From JAWKOK01 sp963765875 (GTDB lineage Bacteria; Chloroflexota; Anaerolineae; Caldilineales; Caldilineaceae): a DNA stretch of 64,000 nt. The position numbers and the translations under genes were made by a program. Shown piece after piece: positions 11,545 through 20,147 of this stretch (position 1 is the first letter of the stretch; each line of letters begins with the position of its first letter). Location: the NCBI GenBank assembly GCA_963765875.1, contig CAVXYK010000017.1, positions 372,001 through 436,000 of the forward strand. The letters run 5' to 3'. Under the pieces are notes generated by a model. The model did not search any database. It was given only the letters and a program-made list of their open reading frames with translations, and was not told where the DNA came from.

Positions 11545-12041
11545 GTGACGAATTTGGCAGTAATTGTCGATGGCATAGAGTATGATGTTGAGGTTCGCTA
11601 CAGTCGTACCTCGCCCAATGAACTGGTAGCCATAGTTGATGGTGAGGAATTCCCGGTCTTCTATCCCTGGCTCGGCCGAATTCGACCGAATCGAATGGAT
11701 GGTGGTCGGGGATCATCCGTACGAGCTTGTGCTCGATCGCCATCTGCGCTGGTTGCAGGCCAACGATGGCCGACACACAATCGAAGTGCGCGATCTGGAT
11801 GCGACGGTCACACGTCCGGTCAGTGGCGATGGACGTGTCAAGGCGCCGATACCCGGTCTCATCACGCGTCTGATGGTCGACGAGGGGCAGCAGCGTGGAG
11901 ACCGGACAGCCTCTGGTCGTGCTGGAAGCGATGAAAATGGAGAATGAGATCCGGGCTCCGCGAGAAGGAACGGTGCAGCATCTGAATGTTCAGCCGGGAC
12001 AAACAGTCTTTCTCGGCGAACTGCTCATCGAGATTGTCTGA
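11545..12041 (+). CDS. Biotin carboxyl carrier protein, two frameshifts
   Basis: Carries biotin between the carboxylase and carboxyltransferase subunits. Starts at GTG 11545 (TNLAVIVDGIEYDVEVRYS) behind GGGGAGAA. The biotinyl-lysine motif EAMKMENE is at about 11926-11949, in the C-terminal lipoyl-like domain starting KAPIPGLI. The frame changes near 11670 and 11894; removing one base at each site gives a continuous protein of about 164 residues ending GQTVFLGELLIEIV. Same strand and order as the two enzymatic subunits, so probably one operon. Confidence 0.88.
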
Positions 12042-12366
12042 ATCGTCAAATCTGACGCAAGAACTTGTGTCTCCCAATGAACCTTCAATGTATCCGATCT
12101 GATTGACCCGTCGGCTATGGCTTGCCGGCAGGTTTCTGTAGTTCCTTTGACCCATGCGACATCTGCTGTACACTTCCGTCCCACATGAGGAAATCTCACC
12201 GCAACGGCGCAACGAAGCAGCTAATCTTCGAGAAGGACAGTAAAAGTGACTATCGGCCGAGCGATCCGGCCGTCACGAACGATTTGACTTTCCTTTCCGG
12301 CTTCGCCACGGTGAAATCTATCGTCTTTTTCTTACGCCTATCAGTACGTCCAAAAGGAGGTAGACC
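12042..12366. other. Gene-free spacer before the Mo-hydroxylase genes
   Basis: 325 bp without a convincing gene. It ends in a strong AAAAGGAGG at 12352-12360 that serves the next TTG start. A TTGACT at 12283 could be a -35 element, but no matching -10 box is visible. Confidence 0.5.
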
Positions 12367-13234
12367 TTGCAATCTTTTGAGTATGCTCGTGTCTCCAGCA
12401 TAGACGAAGCGGTGACATTGCTCGCCGAAGGCAACGGTAATGCACGCGCTCTCAGCGGCGGCACAGACCTGTTGGTGGCGCTGCGTGAAGGCCGTATCAC
12501 GGCCAGTGTAGTCGTCGATGTCAAAGGTATTCCCGAACTGACCGAGATGTTCCATGATCGTGGCGGTGCATTGGTATCGGTGCCGCCGTGCCCTGTTACC
12601 GCATGTACAACGATGAAGCTGTTTCGAAGACTTTCCGGGCCTTATCGATTCGGCCACACTCATCGGCGGCGTCGCAGATCCAGGGTCGTGCCAGTTTTGG
12701 CGGCAATCTCTGCAATGCCTCGCCGGCTGCCGACTCGATTCCCGCACTCATCGCCCACAGGCCACGGCTATCATCGCCGGGCCGGACGGACGACGCGAAG
12801 TAGCGGTGGAAGAGTTCTGTGTTGCGCCGGGCCGCACGGTGCTGGCGACCGGGCGAGTTCTTGGTCAAGCTTCGGATTCCTGCGCCCGGCACAGGTTTTG
12901 GCGCAGCCTATCAGCGCTTCATTCCGCGCAATGAGATGGATATTGCCGTAGTCGGCGTGGGCGCTGCTGTGCAGTTAAACCAAGCGGCACCCATTTCGAG
13001 TCGGCACGCATCGCGTTGGGCGCTGTGGCCCCAACACCGCTCTTCGTTCCCGAAGCCGGCGAATCGCTGGCAGGCAAGGCGGTGACGGAAGAGTCAATCC
13101 AGGCAGCCGCAGACATCGCCGTTGATGCGGCCAAACCCATCAGCGACATGCGCGGCACTGCCGAATTCCGCAAACATTTGGTCGGCGTACTGACACGGCG
13201 GACGTTGGCGGCGGCGATCGAACGGGCAAAGTAG
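12367..13234 (+). CDS. Molybdenum hydroxylase FAD-binding subunit (CoxM/XdhB-like), several frameshifts
   Basis: Passes electrons between the iron-sulfur subunit and an acceptor via FAD. TTG start at 12367 (QSFEYARVSSIDEAVTLL) 7 nt after AAAAGGAGG. FAD-contacting motifs ARALSGGTDLLVALREG (near 12445) and ASFGGNLCNASPAAD (near 12690) are intact; C-terminal helix RKHLVGVLTRRTLAAAI ends at 13234. At least four frame changes lie between about 12560 and 13010. The corrected size of about 288 residues matches the family. It precedes the 2Fe-2S and molybdenum subunits, the usual medium-small-large order of this family. Confidence 0.87.
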
Positions 13235-13364
13235 AGGTAGAGGAGCGGGAAGTGGGGAAGTGGGGTTGTGGGGCGGTAGGGCGCAGTCATGCCGGACATA
13301 TTGGCCCCAACGCCTCGACAAGCCCTCTTCTCTATCGTTCTACACGAAGTATTTGGAGACAAGA

Positions 13365-13853
13365 ATGTCAACACAAACAGTTGTAAACACCACAATCAAT
13401 GGCGATCCAGCCGTCTTTCTCTGCGAGCCGCGCCAGAGCCTGCTTGAAGTGCTGCGCGAGACCGTGCAGTTGACCGGCACCAAAGAGGGTTGCAACAACG
13501 GCAACTGCGGCGCCTGCAATGTGATCATGGACGGCGTGCTCGTCAACTCCTGTCTGGTTCTTGCTGTGGAAGCCGAAGGCGCTGAGATTCTGACCATCGA
13601 AGGCCTGGCCTCGCCTGAGGGACTTCATCCTTTGCAGCAGAAGTTCCTGGAACACGCCTCATTGCAATGCGGCATCTGTACGCCGGGCTTCCTGCTATCA
13701 GCCAAAGCGCTGTTGGACAGCAACCCGGACCCGACAGAGGAGGAAGTACGCTTCTGGCTGGCCGGCAACCTCTGCCGGTGCACAGGGTATGACAAGATCG
13801 TGCGTGCGGTGTTGGATGCGGCGGACGGTGTCGAATCGGAGGCAGTAGCGTGA
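13365..13853 (+). CDS. Molybdenum hydroxylase 2Fe-2S subunit (CoxS/XdhC-like)
   Basis: Holds two [2Fe-2S] clusters in the electron path from the molybdenum site to FAD. 162 residues from ATG 13365. The plant-type ferredoxin cluster ligands lie in EGCNNGNCGACNVIMDG with a further Cys in VNSC; the second, helical cluster is bound by QCGICTPG and NLCRCTGY. Length and cysteine pattern are complete and the frame is intact. The next gene begins about 100 bp on, across an inverted-repeat spacer. Confidence 0.95.
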   Translation: MSTQTVVNTTINGDPAVFLCEPRQSLLEVLRETVQLTGTKEGCNNGNCGACNVIMDGVLVNSCLVLAVEAEGAEILTIEGLASPEGLHPLQQKFLEHASLQCGICTPGFLLSAKALLDSNPDPTEEEVRFWLAGNLCRCTGYDKIVRAVLDAADGVESEAVA

Positions 13854-13856
13854 TTT

Positions 13857-13930
13857 CGTGCTGCTTGCTACGTGCTGCGTGATTTTCACGGCCTCGACTA
13901 CAAAATACGCGTCACGTAGCAAGCAGCACG
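13857..13930. repeat. Inverted-repeat spacer between the Fe-S and Mo subunits
   Basis: An 18-bp perfect inverted repeat, CGTGCTGCTTGCTACGTG at 13857-13874 and its complement at 13913-13930. The pairing extends imperfectly inward toward an ATTTT/AAAAT pair. It lies immediately after the coxS-like stop and before the coxL-like ribosome-binding site. Confidence 0.8.
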
Positions 13931-13956
13931 CAGCACGACTTCCACAGGAGAAACGT

Positions 13957-16242
13957 ATGGCTATCAAAGAATCTAAACTCAAAACAAGCACCAACGGCTA
14001 TAAGGTCGTTGGCACACGGCCCATCCGTCATGACGGGGCCGATAAGGTGACCGGACGCGCGATCTACGGCAATGATATGCATCTACCTGGTCTGCTCTAC
14101 GGCAAGGTGTTGCGCAGTCCCCATGCCCATGCGCGCATCGTCTCTATCGACACATCAGTTGCTGAAGCGCTGCCCGGCGTCAAGGCAGTCATCACCGGGG
14201 CCGATCTGCCGGCTGTGGGCGACAAGATCGAGGATCTGGGCGAGACCACCGGCAACCTGCGCTACATGAGTGAGAACATTCTCGCGCATGACAAAGTGCT
14301 CTACCACGGGCACGCGGTGGCGGCAGTGGCGGCGGATAACATCCATGTGGCCGAAGAAGCAGCCGATCTCATCAAGGTCGAATATGAACTGCTGCCCGTG
14401 CTGCTTGACGGTCGCGAGGCCATGAAACCCGACGCCCCCATCCTGATTGAACGATTGCGCACCGATGAGTTGGGCAAGACCGGCGACAAGCCGACCAACG
14501 TAGCCGCCCACATCCAGCACAAGCGCGGCGATTTGGAAGCCGGATTTGCCGCTGCCGATATCATCGTCGAGCGCGAATTCCGCACAGAGACGGTGCATCA
14601 AGGTTACATCGAACCTCAAAACGGTACGGTGATCTGGAATGATGACGATCATATTCAGGTCTGGTCCAGCACCCAGGGCGCATTTGGCGTACGCAGCCAG
14701 GTTGCGGATATCCTGCAAGTGCCGGTCTCCCAGGTCACAGCTACGCCGCTGGAAATCGGCGGCGGCTTCGGTGGCAAGCTCAATGTCTACATGGAGCCCC
14801 TGGCTGCGCTGCTCTCGCTCAAATCGGGCCATCGTCCGGTCAAGATGAGCATGACACGTGCAGCTGTGCTGATGGCTACCGGCCCCACATCCGGCTCCTG
14901 GATCACGGTCAAGATCGGCGCCAAGAAGGACGGCACGATCACGGCAGCCCAGGCGGAGTTGGTCTACGAAGCGGGCGCCTATCCGGGTTCGCCGGTCGGT
15001 GCAGGCACCGGCGTGGTTCTGGCTCCATACAAGCTTGACAACGTGCAGGTAGACGGCTACGACGTGCTGGTCAACCGCCCCAAGGCAACCGCCTATCGTG
15101 CGCCAGGCGGCACCAACGCAGCCTACGCGGCCGAGACCGTGATCGATGAATTGGCCGAGAAGCTGGGTATCGATCCCATCGACTTCCGCCTCATCAACGC
15201 GGTCAAAGAAGGCGATCGCCGTGCAGACGGCCCAACGCTTCCGCTAATCGGCTATGTGGAAACATTGCAGGCGATCAAGAATCACCCGCACTACAACACG
15301 CCACTGGAAGGGCCAAACCGTGGCCGCGGCGTAGCAGCAGGCTTCTGGTTCAACTGGGGCGGCAAATCCAGCGTCTCGGCCAGTGTCAATCCTGACGGCA
15401 CCGTCAGCCTGGTCGAAGGCTCGACCGACATCGGGGGCAGCCGCGCTTCCATCGCCATGCAGTTGGCTGAGACGCTGGGCATCGCGGCCGAAGATGTACA
15501 TCCGCAGGTCGTGGGCACCGACTCGGTCGGCTACAACGATGTGACCGGCGGCAGCCGCACCACCTACGGCACCGGCTTTGCGGTCCATGCCCTGGGCGTG
15601 AAGCTCAACGAGATCATGCGCGGCGTGGCGGCCGACCTCTGGGATGTCGAAGTCGACGATGTCAGCGTTGAGGGCGGCGTCTTCTCCGCCGGCGACAAAT
15701 CAATTACCTTCAAGGAGTTGGCCGAGGAAGGCAGCGACACGCCCATCATGGCCAGTGCGACGACCCATCCCAAGGATGCCGGTCCTGGCTTCGCAGTCCA
15801 CTGCGTTGATGTTGAGGTTGACCCGGAGACGGGCAAGACGCAGGTGCTACGCTACACCGCAGCCCAGGATGTGGGTACGGCCATTCATCCGAGCTACGTT
15901 GAAGGTCAGATCCAGGGAGCCGTCGCACAAGGCATCGGTTGGGGACTGAACGAGGAGTATGTCTACGACGAGGAGGGCCACCTGCTCAATGCGTCGCTGC
16001 TCGACTATCGCATGCCCACGGCGCTCGACTTGCCCATGATCGACACGGTCTTGGTCGAGGATGTACCCAGCCCAGGGCACCCATACGGCGTGCGTGGCGT
16101 GGGTGAAGTGCCCATCGTGCCACCCGCCGGCGCCTTGGCCAACGCCATCCACCAGGCCATCGGCATTCGCATGAACACTTTGCCCATGTCGCCGGTCAAT
16201 GTGATGAAGGCAATCTGGGCTAAAGGGAACGAACACGACTAG
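13957..16242 (+). CDS. Molybdenum hydroxylase large subunit (xanthine/aldehyde oxidoreductase family)
   Basis: Catalytic Mo-molybdopterin subunit hydroxylating an unknown substrate. ATG 13957 follows CAGGAG; 761 residues, intact. Family motifs: GGGFGGK (near 14758), TAYRAPGGTNAAYAAE (near 15090) and the C-terminal catalytic Glu segment GVRGVGEVPIVPP. The AYRAPGG loop lacks the AYRCSFR signature of form I CO dehydrogenase, so CO oxidation is unlikely; xanthine, aldehyde or aromatic-CoA-type substrates are possible. The neighbouring MoaD-like gene is consistent with a molybdenum cofactor requirement. Confidence 0.93.
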   Translation: MAIKESKLKTSTNGYKVVGTRPIRHDGADKVTGRAIYGNDMHLPGLLYGKVLRSPHAHARIVSIDTSVAEALPGVKAVITGADLPAVGDKIEDLGETTGNLRYMSENILAHDKVLYHGHAVAAVAADNIHVAEEAADLIKVEYELLPVLLDGREAMKPDAPILIERLRTDELGKTGDKPTNVAAHIQHKRGDLEAGFAAADIIVEREFRTETVHQGYIEPQNGTVIWNDDDHIQVWSSTQGAFGVRSQVADILQVPVSQVTATPLEIGGGFGGKLNVYMEPLAALLSLKSGHRPVKMSMTRAAVLMATGPTSGSWITVKIGAKKDGTITAAQAELVYEAGAYPGSPVGAGTGVVLAPYKLDNVQVDGYDVLVNRPKATAYRAPGGTNAAYAAETVIDELAEKLGIDPIDFRLINAVKEGDRRADGPTLPLIGYVETLQAIKNHPHYNTPLEGPNRGRGVAAGFWFNWGGKSSVSASVNPDGTVSLVEGSTDIGGSRASIAMQLAETLGIAAEDVHPQVVGTDSVGYNDVTGGSRTTYGTGFAVHALGVKLNEIMRGVAADLWDVEVDDVSVEGGVFSAGDKSITFKELAEEGSDTPIMASATTHPKDAGPGFAVHCVDVEVDPETGKTQVLRYTAAQDVGTAIHPSYVEGQIQGAVAQGIGWGLNEEYVYDEEGHLLNASLLDYRMPTALDLPMIDTVLVEDVPSPGHPYGVRGVGEVPIVPPAGALANAIHQAIGIRMNTLPMSPVNVMKAIWAKGNEHD

Positions 16243-16276
16243 ATTGATATTGTCAGGTATTCATGATAGACTCGTT

Positions 16277-16313
16277 ATAGAATGGTCGTGAGGAATCCTC
16301 ACGACCATTCTAT
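16277..16313. terminator. Perfect hairpin after the Mo-hydroxylase operon
   Basis: A 17-bp perfect stem (16277-16293 with 16297-16313) and 3-nt loop, 34 bp beyond the large-subunit stop codon. The flanking T content is modest (TATTCT), so termination is likely but not classical. Confidence 0.65.
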
Positions 16314-16372
16314 TCTGCACAATCCTACCATTCAGCCAATCTGTTCGTTCACCTACTGCGGGGGTATTGCTC

Positions 16373-16687
16373 ATGCTACTCGGTCTTGGATGCGGTTGTC
16401 TGCTAGCAATGGGTGCGGCTGTAGCGCCGCGCCTCATCTTCATCTTCATGTGGATCTTTGGTACGCGTATAAGCCTGGCCTTTGACACATGGATTTGGCC
16501 ACTGTTGGGCGTGATTTTCATTCCCTACACAACCATCATGTATGTACTCGTTTGGAATCCTGTATCGGGCGTCGTTGGATGGGACTGGCTATGGATTGGC
16601 CTGGGTCTTATGCTTGACATCATGAAGTGGGCCCAGATCTACGAGAACCGCCAGGGAGTTCCCGGATACGAGGGTCAGTTGGGCTAG
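16373..16687 (+). CDS. Small integral membrane protein
   Basis: 104 residues from ATG 16373 (a TTG six bases upstream is possible), with about three hydrophobic segments: a glycine-rich helix, a central segment around LIFIFMWIFG, and VIFIPYTTIMYVLVW, then a short hydrophilic tail ending GYEGQLG. No recognised catalytic motif. It is followed by a bidirectional terminator-like hairpin, so it looks like a single-gene unit. Function unknown. Confidence 0.7.
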   Translation: MLLGLGCGCLLAMGAAVAPRLIFIFMWIFGTRISLAFDTWIWPLLGVIFIPYTTIMYVLVWNPVSGVVGWDWLWIGLGLMLDIMKWAQIYENRQGVPGYEGQLG

Positions 16688-16763
16688 AACCTAGTACATC
16701 TCGGCGCAAATACCACGGCAGGGATAGGGATGTGCTAAGCTTGCCTCGATAGAGAGCGTATGT

Positions 16764-16808
16764 AAAAAAGAACGGGGACAGAGGTGGATTCTGTTCCCGT
16801 TCTTTTTT
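16764..16808. terminator. Bidirectional A/T-flanked terminator hairpin
   Basis: Stem AAAAAAGAACGGGGACAG (16764-16781) pairs with 16791-16808 with one G-T wobble, a 9-nt loop, and A- and T-tracts on both sides. The AACGGGGACAG core resembles REP-like palindromes seen in many environmental genomes; that resemblance is from memory. Confidence 0.75.
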
Positions 16809-16839
16809 CACCACATTCATTATTCTTACAGACAAACAC

Positions 16840-17106
16840 ATGGAACACGACATCTGGATTCCAGCCGTTCATCGGGACTTGACCGGCGGCACTGAGACGG
16901 TACAGCTACACGGCGACAGCGTCGGTGAGATCATCGACCAGCTCGATGAACGCTATCCCGGTATCAAAGCTAGGCTCTGTGAAGGAGATCGTGTGCGGCC
17001 ACATATTGCCGTGGCAGTCAATGGCACGATCAGTCATCGGGGCGCGCGCCAACGCCTGGATGCCCCAAGTGAAATCCATTTCGTCCCAGCCATGAGTGGC
17101 GGATAG
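16840..17106 (+). CDS. MoaD/ThiS-like sulfur carrier protein
   Basis: 88-residue beta-grasp protein ending in the Gly-Gly tail (FVPAMSGG) that is adenylated and thiocarboxylated in this family. The C-terminal half contains VNGTISHRGARQRLDAPSEI, aligning with the usual surface and PxxAGG-type tail. ATG 16840 lies just beyond a terminator hairpin. In this context it most likely serves molybdopterin synthesis for the Mo hydroxylase upstream, although ThiS-type or other sulfur-relay roles cannot be excluded. No moaE is in the window. Confidence 0.8.
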   Translation: MEHDIWIPAVHRDLTGGTETVQLHGDSVGEIIDQLDERYPGIKARLCEGDRVRPHIAVAVNGTISHRGARQRLDAPSEIHFVPAMSGG

Positions 17107-17114
17107 GCGACCTT

Positions 17115-17678
17115 CTAATCTTTGGCCATGATGGGCAAATGGTAATGCGGTCTGCCCACCTGCTCAACCAATACCATGCTGTCGAACGGAGAATTGGCAT
17201 TGTCTCCAATCAGAAGTAGCGTAAGTCGCGTGCCGTCATAGACCTTAATAGTCGGCAGAACGAGGCCTGGCAGCGGATCGGCGCAGTTCGAACCGGCCAT
17301 GGTCACCACCCAGTCGTACTCCCCCATGTAGAGCTCAAGATACTGGGTCTGTTGTTGGTAGTACAGATACGATGTTACAGGCTTGCCCTGCATATCGCAG
17401 ATCTGAACGCCCGTATCGATCACTTCGTCGGCAAACGGTGCGACATGAATGATATTGACCTGTCCTTGATTGGGGACTGGATCTGGCGCCGGCGGTACCG
17501 TTCCTCCGGGAGGAATCGTCTCGCCCAGTGGTCCGGCGCCCTCTGCCAAGACCCCATCGGCGAACCAAACGCCAGAGAGTCCCATAAGACAGAATAGAAC
17601 GAGTGCCAGGCCGTAGACAATCTTGCGCCGAGATGAGTTTGAAGACTGTTGACAGGTGGATTGCATGGTGGATTGCAT
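17115..17678 (-). CDS. Secreted DUF4397-like protein
   Basis: 187 residues from ATG 17678 with AGGAG upstream. An N-terminal basic stretch and hydrophobic segment (GLALVLFCLMGLSGVWF) make a signal peptide or anchor, then a Gly/Pro-rich linker. The motif VNIIHVAPFADEVIDTGVQI resembles the DUF4397 opening strand (HxxPxxxxVD), and the rest is a predicted beta domain ending in HLPIMAKD. Likely exported; function unknown. Convergent with the moaD-like gene, 8 bp between stops. Confidence 0.75.
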   Translation of the reverse strand: MQSTMQSTCQQSSNSSRRKIVYGLALVLFCLMGLSGVWFADGVLAEGAGPLGETIPPGGTVPPAPDPVPNQGQVNIIHVAPFADEVIDTGVQICDMQGKPVTSYLYYQQQTQYLELYMGEYDWVVTMAGSNCADPLPGLVLPTIKVYDGTRLTLLLIGDNANSPFDSMVLVEQVGRPHYHLPIMAKD

Positions 17679-17803
17679 AGTGGTTTCTCCTGTGGTTGTA
17701 GTGATGTGCAGCGTATGCGCATCTTCCGTAGTAGTTTAGACGTTGCAGAGGTCAAAAAAGTGACGCGCTATGTCGCTCAACAGTAAGGTGCTATAGTTCA
17801 ATT

Positions 17804-19831
17804 ATGCCAATCCACATTCTTGCACCCGATGTCGCGGCCAAAATTGCAGCCGGTGAGGTCGTGGAACGCCCGGCCAATGTGGCCAAAGAGCTGATAGAAA
17901 ACAGCATCGATGCTGGCGCCACAGAGATTCGCGTCGAAATCCGCGAGGGTGGACAACGCCTGTTGCGTGTCACGGACAACGGTCACGGAATCCCCTCAGA
18001 AGAAGTAGCGCTGGCCTTTCACCGCCATGCCACCAGCAAACTAGCCATCGCTGAGGATCTGAACCATATCGCGACCTTCGGTTTCCGTGGCGAGGCGCTC
18101 TACAGCATCGCAGCCGTCAGCCAAGTGACGCTGACCTCGCGCCATGAGTCAGAAGAATTCGGAACGCAGGTCCGGATTGAGGGAACGGAAGTTGTTGCTC
18201 AAGGGCCGGCCGGTGCGCCGATCGGCACGGTCGTTTCAGTCGAACACCTCTTCTTTAATGTACCGGCACGACGCAAATTTCTACGCAAGCCGGCCACCGA
18301 AGCGGGCCGAATCAGCACAACTGTACAGCACTTCGCCTTTGCCCACCCGGATCGGCGCTTCAGCCTGGTCAACGAAGGACGCCTCGTCTTTCAGTCTTCA
18401 GGCTCGGGCGATCTCCGTAATGTACTTGCCAAGATTTATGGGATCGAAAACGCGAAACAGATGGCGCCGATTGGCGTCACAGCGCTCTCGCCAAACACAG
18501 CCGGACCAGGTGATGGTATGCAGGCCAACCAGGGACTTCTGGCCGGCAGCCTGGAGGACGATGTGGACTTCAGCGATGGGCGCAGTCGCTCTGTCGCCGA
18601 TGAAACCAATCCCACAGATTCGCTGCCCGCAGACGACATCATTCGCGTCTCCGGATATGTAAGCTTGCCGGTCTGGAGCCGTGCCAACCGCAAGGAGATC
18701 AATCTTTTTGTCAACGGTCGGGCCATTGAGGACCGCAATCTCACCTATGCGGTGACCCAAGCCTACCACACGTTGTTGCCGGGCGGTCGTTTCCCGGTCG
18801 CCGTTATCCAGGTAGAGATGGCGCCTCAGGATGTGGACGTCAACGTCCATCCCCAGAAGACACAAGTGCGCTTTGTCCAAGATCGGCGCGTCTTCAGCGC
18901 TGTGCAGAAGGCGGTACGCGCGGCGGTAGTACAGAATGCTACGATCCCCGACATGCCGTTGAGTCCCAATACGCCGGGCCTTGAGACGCCGCCAGAGAGT
19001 ACAAACCGACCGGGCAGCTGGTCTGTGGATGATCGGGCGAGCCGGCGCGATGTCATTGTCAATGCGGGCCATCAGCATTCGCTCGATATGGCAGTCCCGC
19101 CTGTTGCCCAGCAGGTAGAGAGTCAGCCAGACGTTGCCGGTGATATCCCGGCGGTGGATGATGTATCAGCCACCGTTGCACCGGACAGCTCGCCGTCGGA
19201 TAACAAACAGGCAGCTCAAGCGCCGCTACAGGAACGCACGTCGCAGCTTCCGCCGTTGCGCGTTGTGGGTCAGGTCGGAGCCATGTACATCATCGCCGAA
19301 GGACCAGAGGGACTGTTCCTCATCGATCAGCATGCTGCCCATGAGCGGATTCTCTACGAGAAATTCATGGATCAACGCTACGGTCTAGATGATGGTCAGG
19401 TGGCACGCCAGAGCCTGCTGGATCCGCTAACATTGCATGTGGGCGGTGAATTGACCGGCATGGTTGCCCAGCATCTCAGCACACTCAATCAGATCGGCTT
19501 CGAGATCGAGGCCTTCGGTGGCGACACCTTTCTGGTACGCGCTGTGCCCAGCGTACTGAGCGGCGAGGATCCGCTGCGCAACCTTGAGGAGATCGTGGCA
19601 TCGCTGGCAGATCGGCGCAACCTGGTCGGCGAAGAATTAGAGGCGCGCTTGGTCAAAATGGTCTGCAAACGGGCGGCCATTAAGGCGGGCCAACAATTGA
19701 GCGATATCGAGATGCAGGAACTGGTACGCCAGTTGGAAGCATGCCGTTCACCCCGCACCTGTCCCCATGGACGCCCCACAATGATTCAACTCTCAGCCGG
19801 AGAGTTGGAAAAAGCATTTGGTCGGATCTGA
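17804..19831 (+). CDS. mutL: DNA mismatch repair protein MutL (endonuclease type)
   Basis: Couples MutS mismatch recognition to strand nicking. 675 residues, intact. GHKL ATPase motifs are present: the ELIENSIDAGA helix, DNGHGI and GFRGEAL. The C-terminal domain carries DQHAAHERILYE, matching DQHA(X)2E(X)4E, plus the zinc-associated CPHGRPT. MutL therefore nicks DNA itself, as in bacteria without MutH. A long acidic linker (about residues 390-480) joins the halves. No mutS is in the window. Confidence 0.97.
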   Translation: MPIHILAPDVAAKIAAGEVVERPANVAKELIENSIDAGATEIRVEIREGGQRLLRVTDNGHGIPSEEVALAFHRHATSKLAIAEDLNHIATFGFRGEALYSIAAVSQVTLTSRHESEEFGTQVRIEGTEVVAQGPAGAPIGTVVSVEHLFFNVPARRKFLRKPATEAGRISTTVQHFAFAHPDRRFSLVNEGRLVFQSSGSGDLRNVLAKIYGIENAKQMAPIGVTALSPNTAGPGDGMQANQGLLAGSLEDDVDFSDGRSRSVADETNPTDSLPADDIIRVSGYVSLPVWSRANRKEINLFVNGRAIEDRNLTYAVTQAYHTLLPGGRFPVAVIQVEMAPQDVDVNVHPQKTQVRFVQDRRVFSAVQKAVRAAVVQNATIPDMPLSPNTPGLETPPESTNRPGSWSVDDRASRRDVIVNAGHQHSLDMAVPPVAQQVESQPDVAGDIPAVDDVSATVAPDSSPSDNKQAAQAPLQERTSQLPPLRVVGQVGAMYIIAEGPEGLFLIDQHAAHERILYEKFMDQRYGLDDGQVARQSLLDPLTLHVGGELTGMVAQHLSTLNQIGFEIEAFGGDTFLVRAVPSVLSGEDPLRNLEEIVASLADRRNLVGEELEARLVKMVCKRAAIKAGQQLSDIEMQELVRQLEACRSPRTCPHGRPTMIQLSAGELEKAFGRI

Positions 19832-19878
19832 GCGATAGGCGCTCAACTGTACTAGCTGCCGCCCAGCGCCATGCCGCT

Positions 19879-19908
19879 TTGGTTTCGCCAGAACGCCTAT
19901 GCTATACT
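19879..19908 (+). promoter_or_regulatory. Candidate sigma-70 promoter for tig
   Basis: TTGGTT (19879-19884) and TATACT (19903-19908) separated by 18 bp in the 316-bp gap before tig. A short imperfect hairpin (20041-20065, core CCGC-TTAG-GCGG) lies further down the leader. No experimental support. Confidence 0.4.
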
Positions 19909-20147
19909 TATCTACTTAGCGTCTATCCGCCGATTTCAGCGTCGGTTGAGCCTTTGCGAATTTGGAATAAAAGAGGACAATCGATACTGAACACGGCGTT
20001 TCTAATGAAAAAGAATTTCGACGCGTTCATCTTGTCTTGAATACTCCGCTTAGGCGGCGTATTCTGGTTAGGCAGAGGTGAATTCTATCGCGTCACACGA
20101 AATTGAGGCCGGTTTTTAAGCCGGTAGAAGCTGAAATCGAGGAAACC

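Noticed and set aside
13957..16242. Form I aerobic CO dehydrogenase large subunit
   Set aside because: The diagnostic AYRCSFR loop is absent; AYRAPGG places it with xanthine/aldehyde-type hydroxylases.
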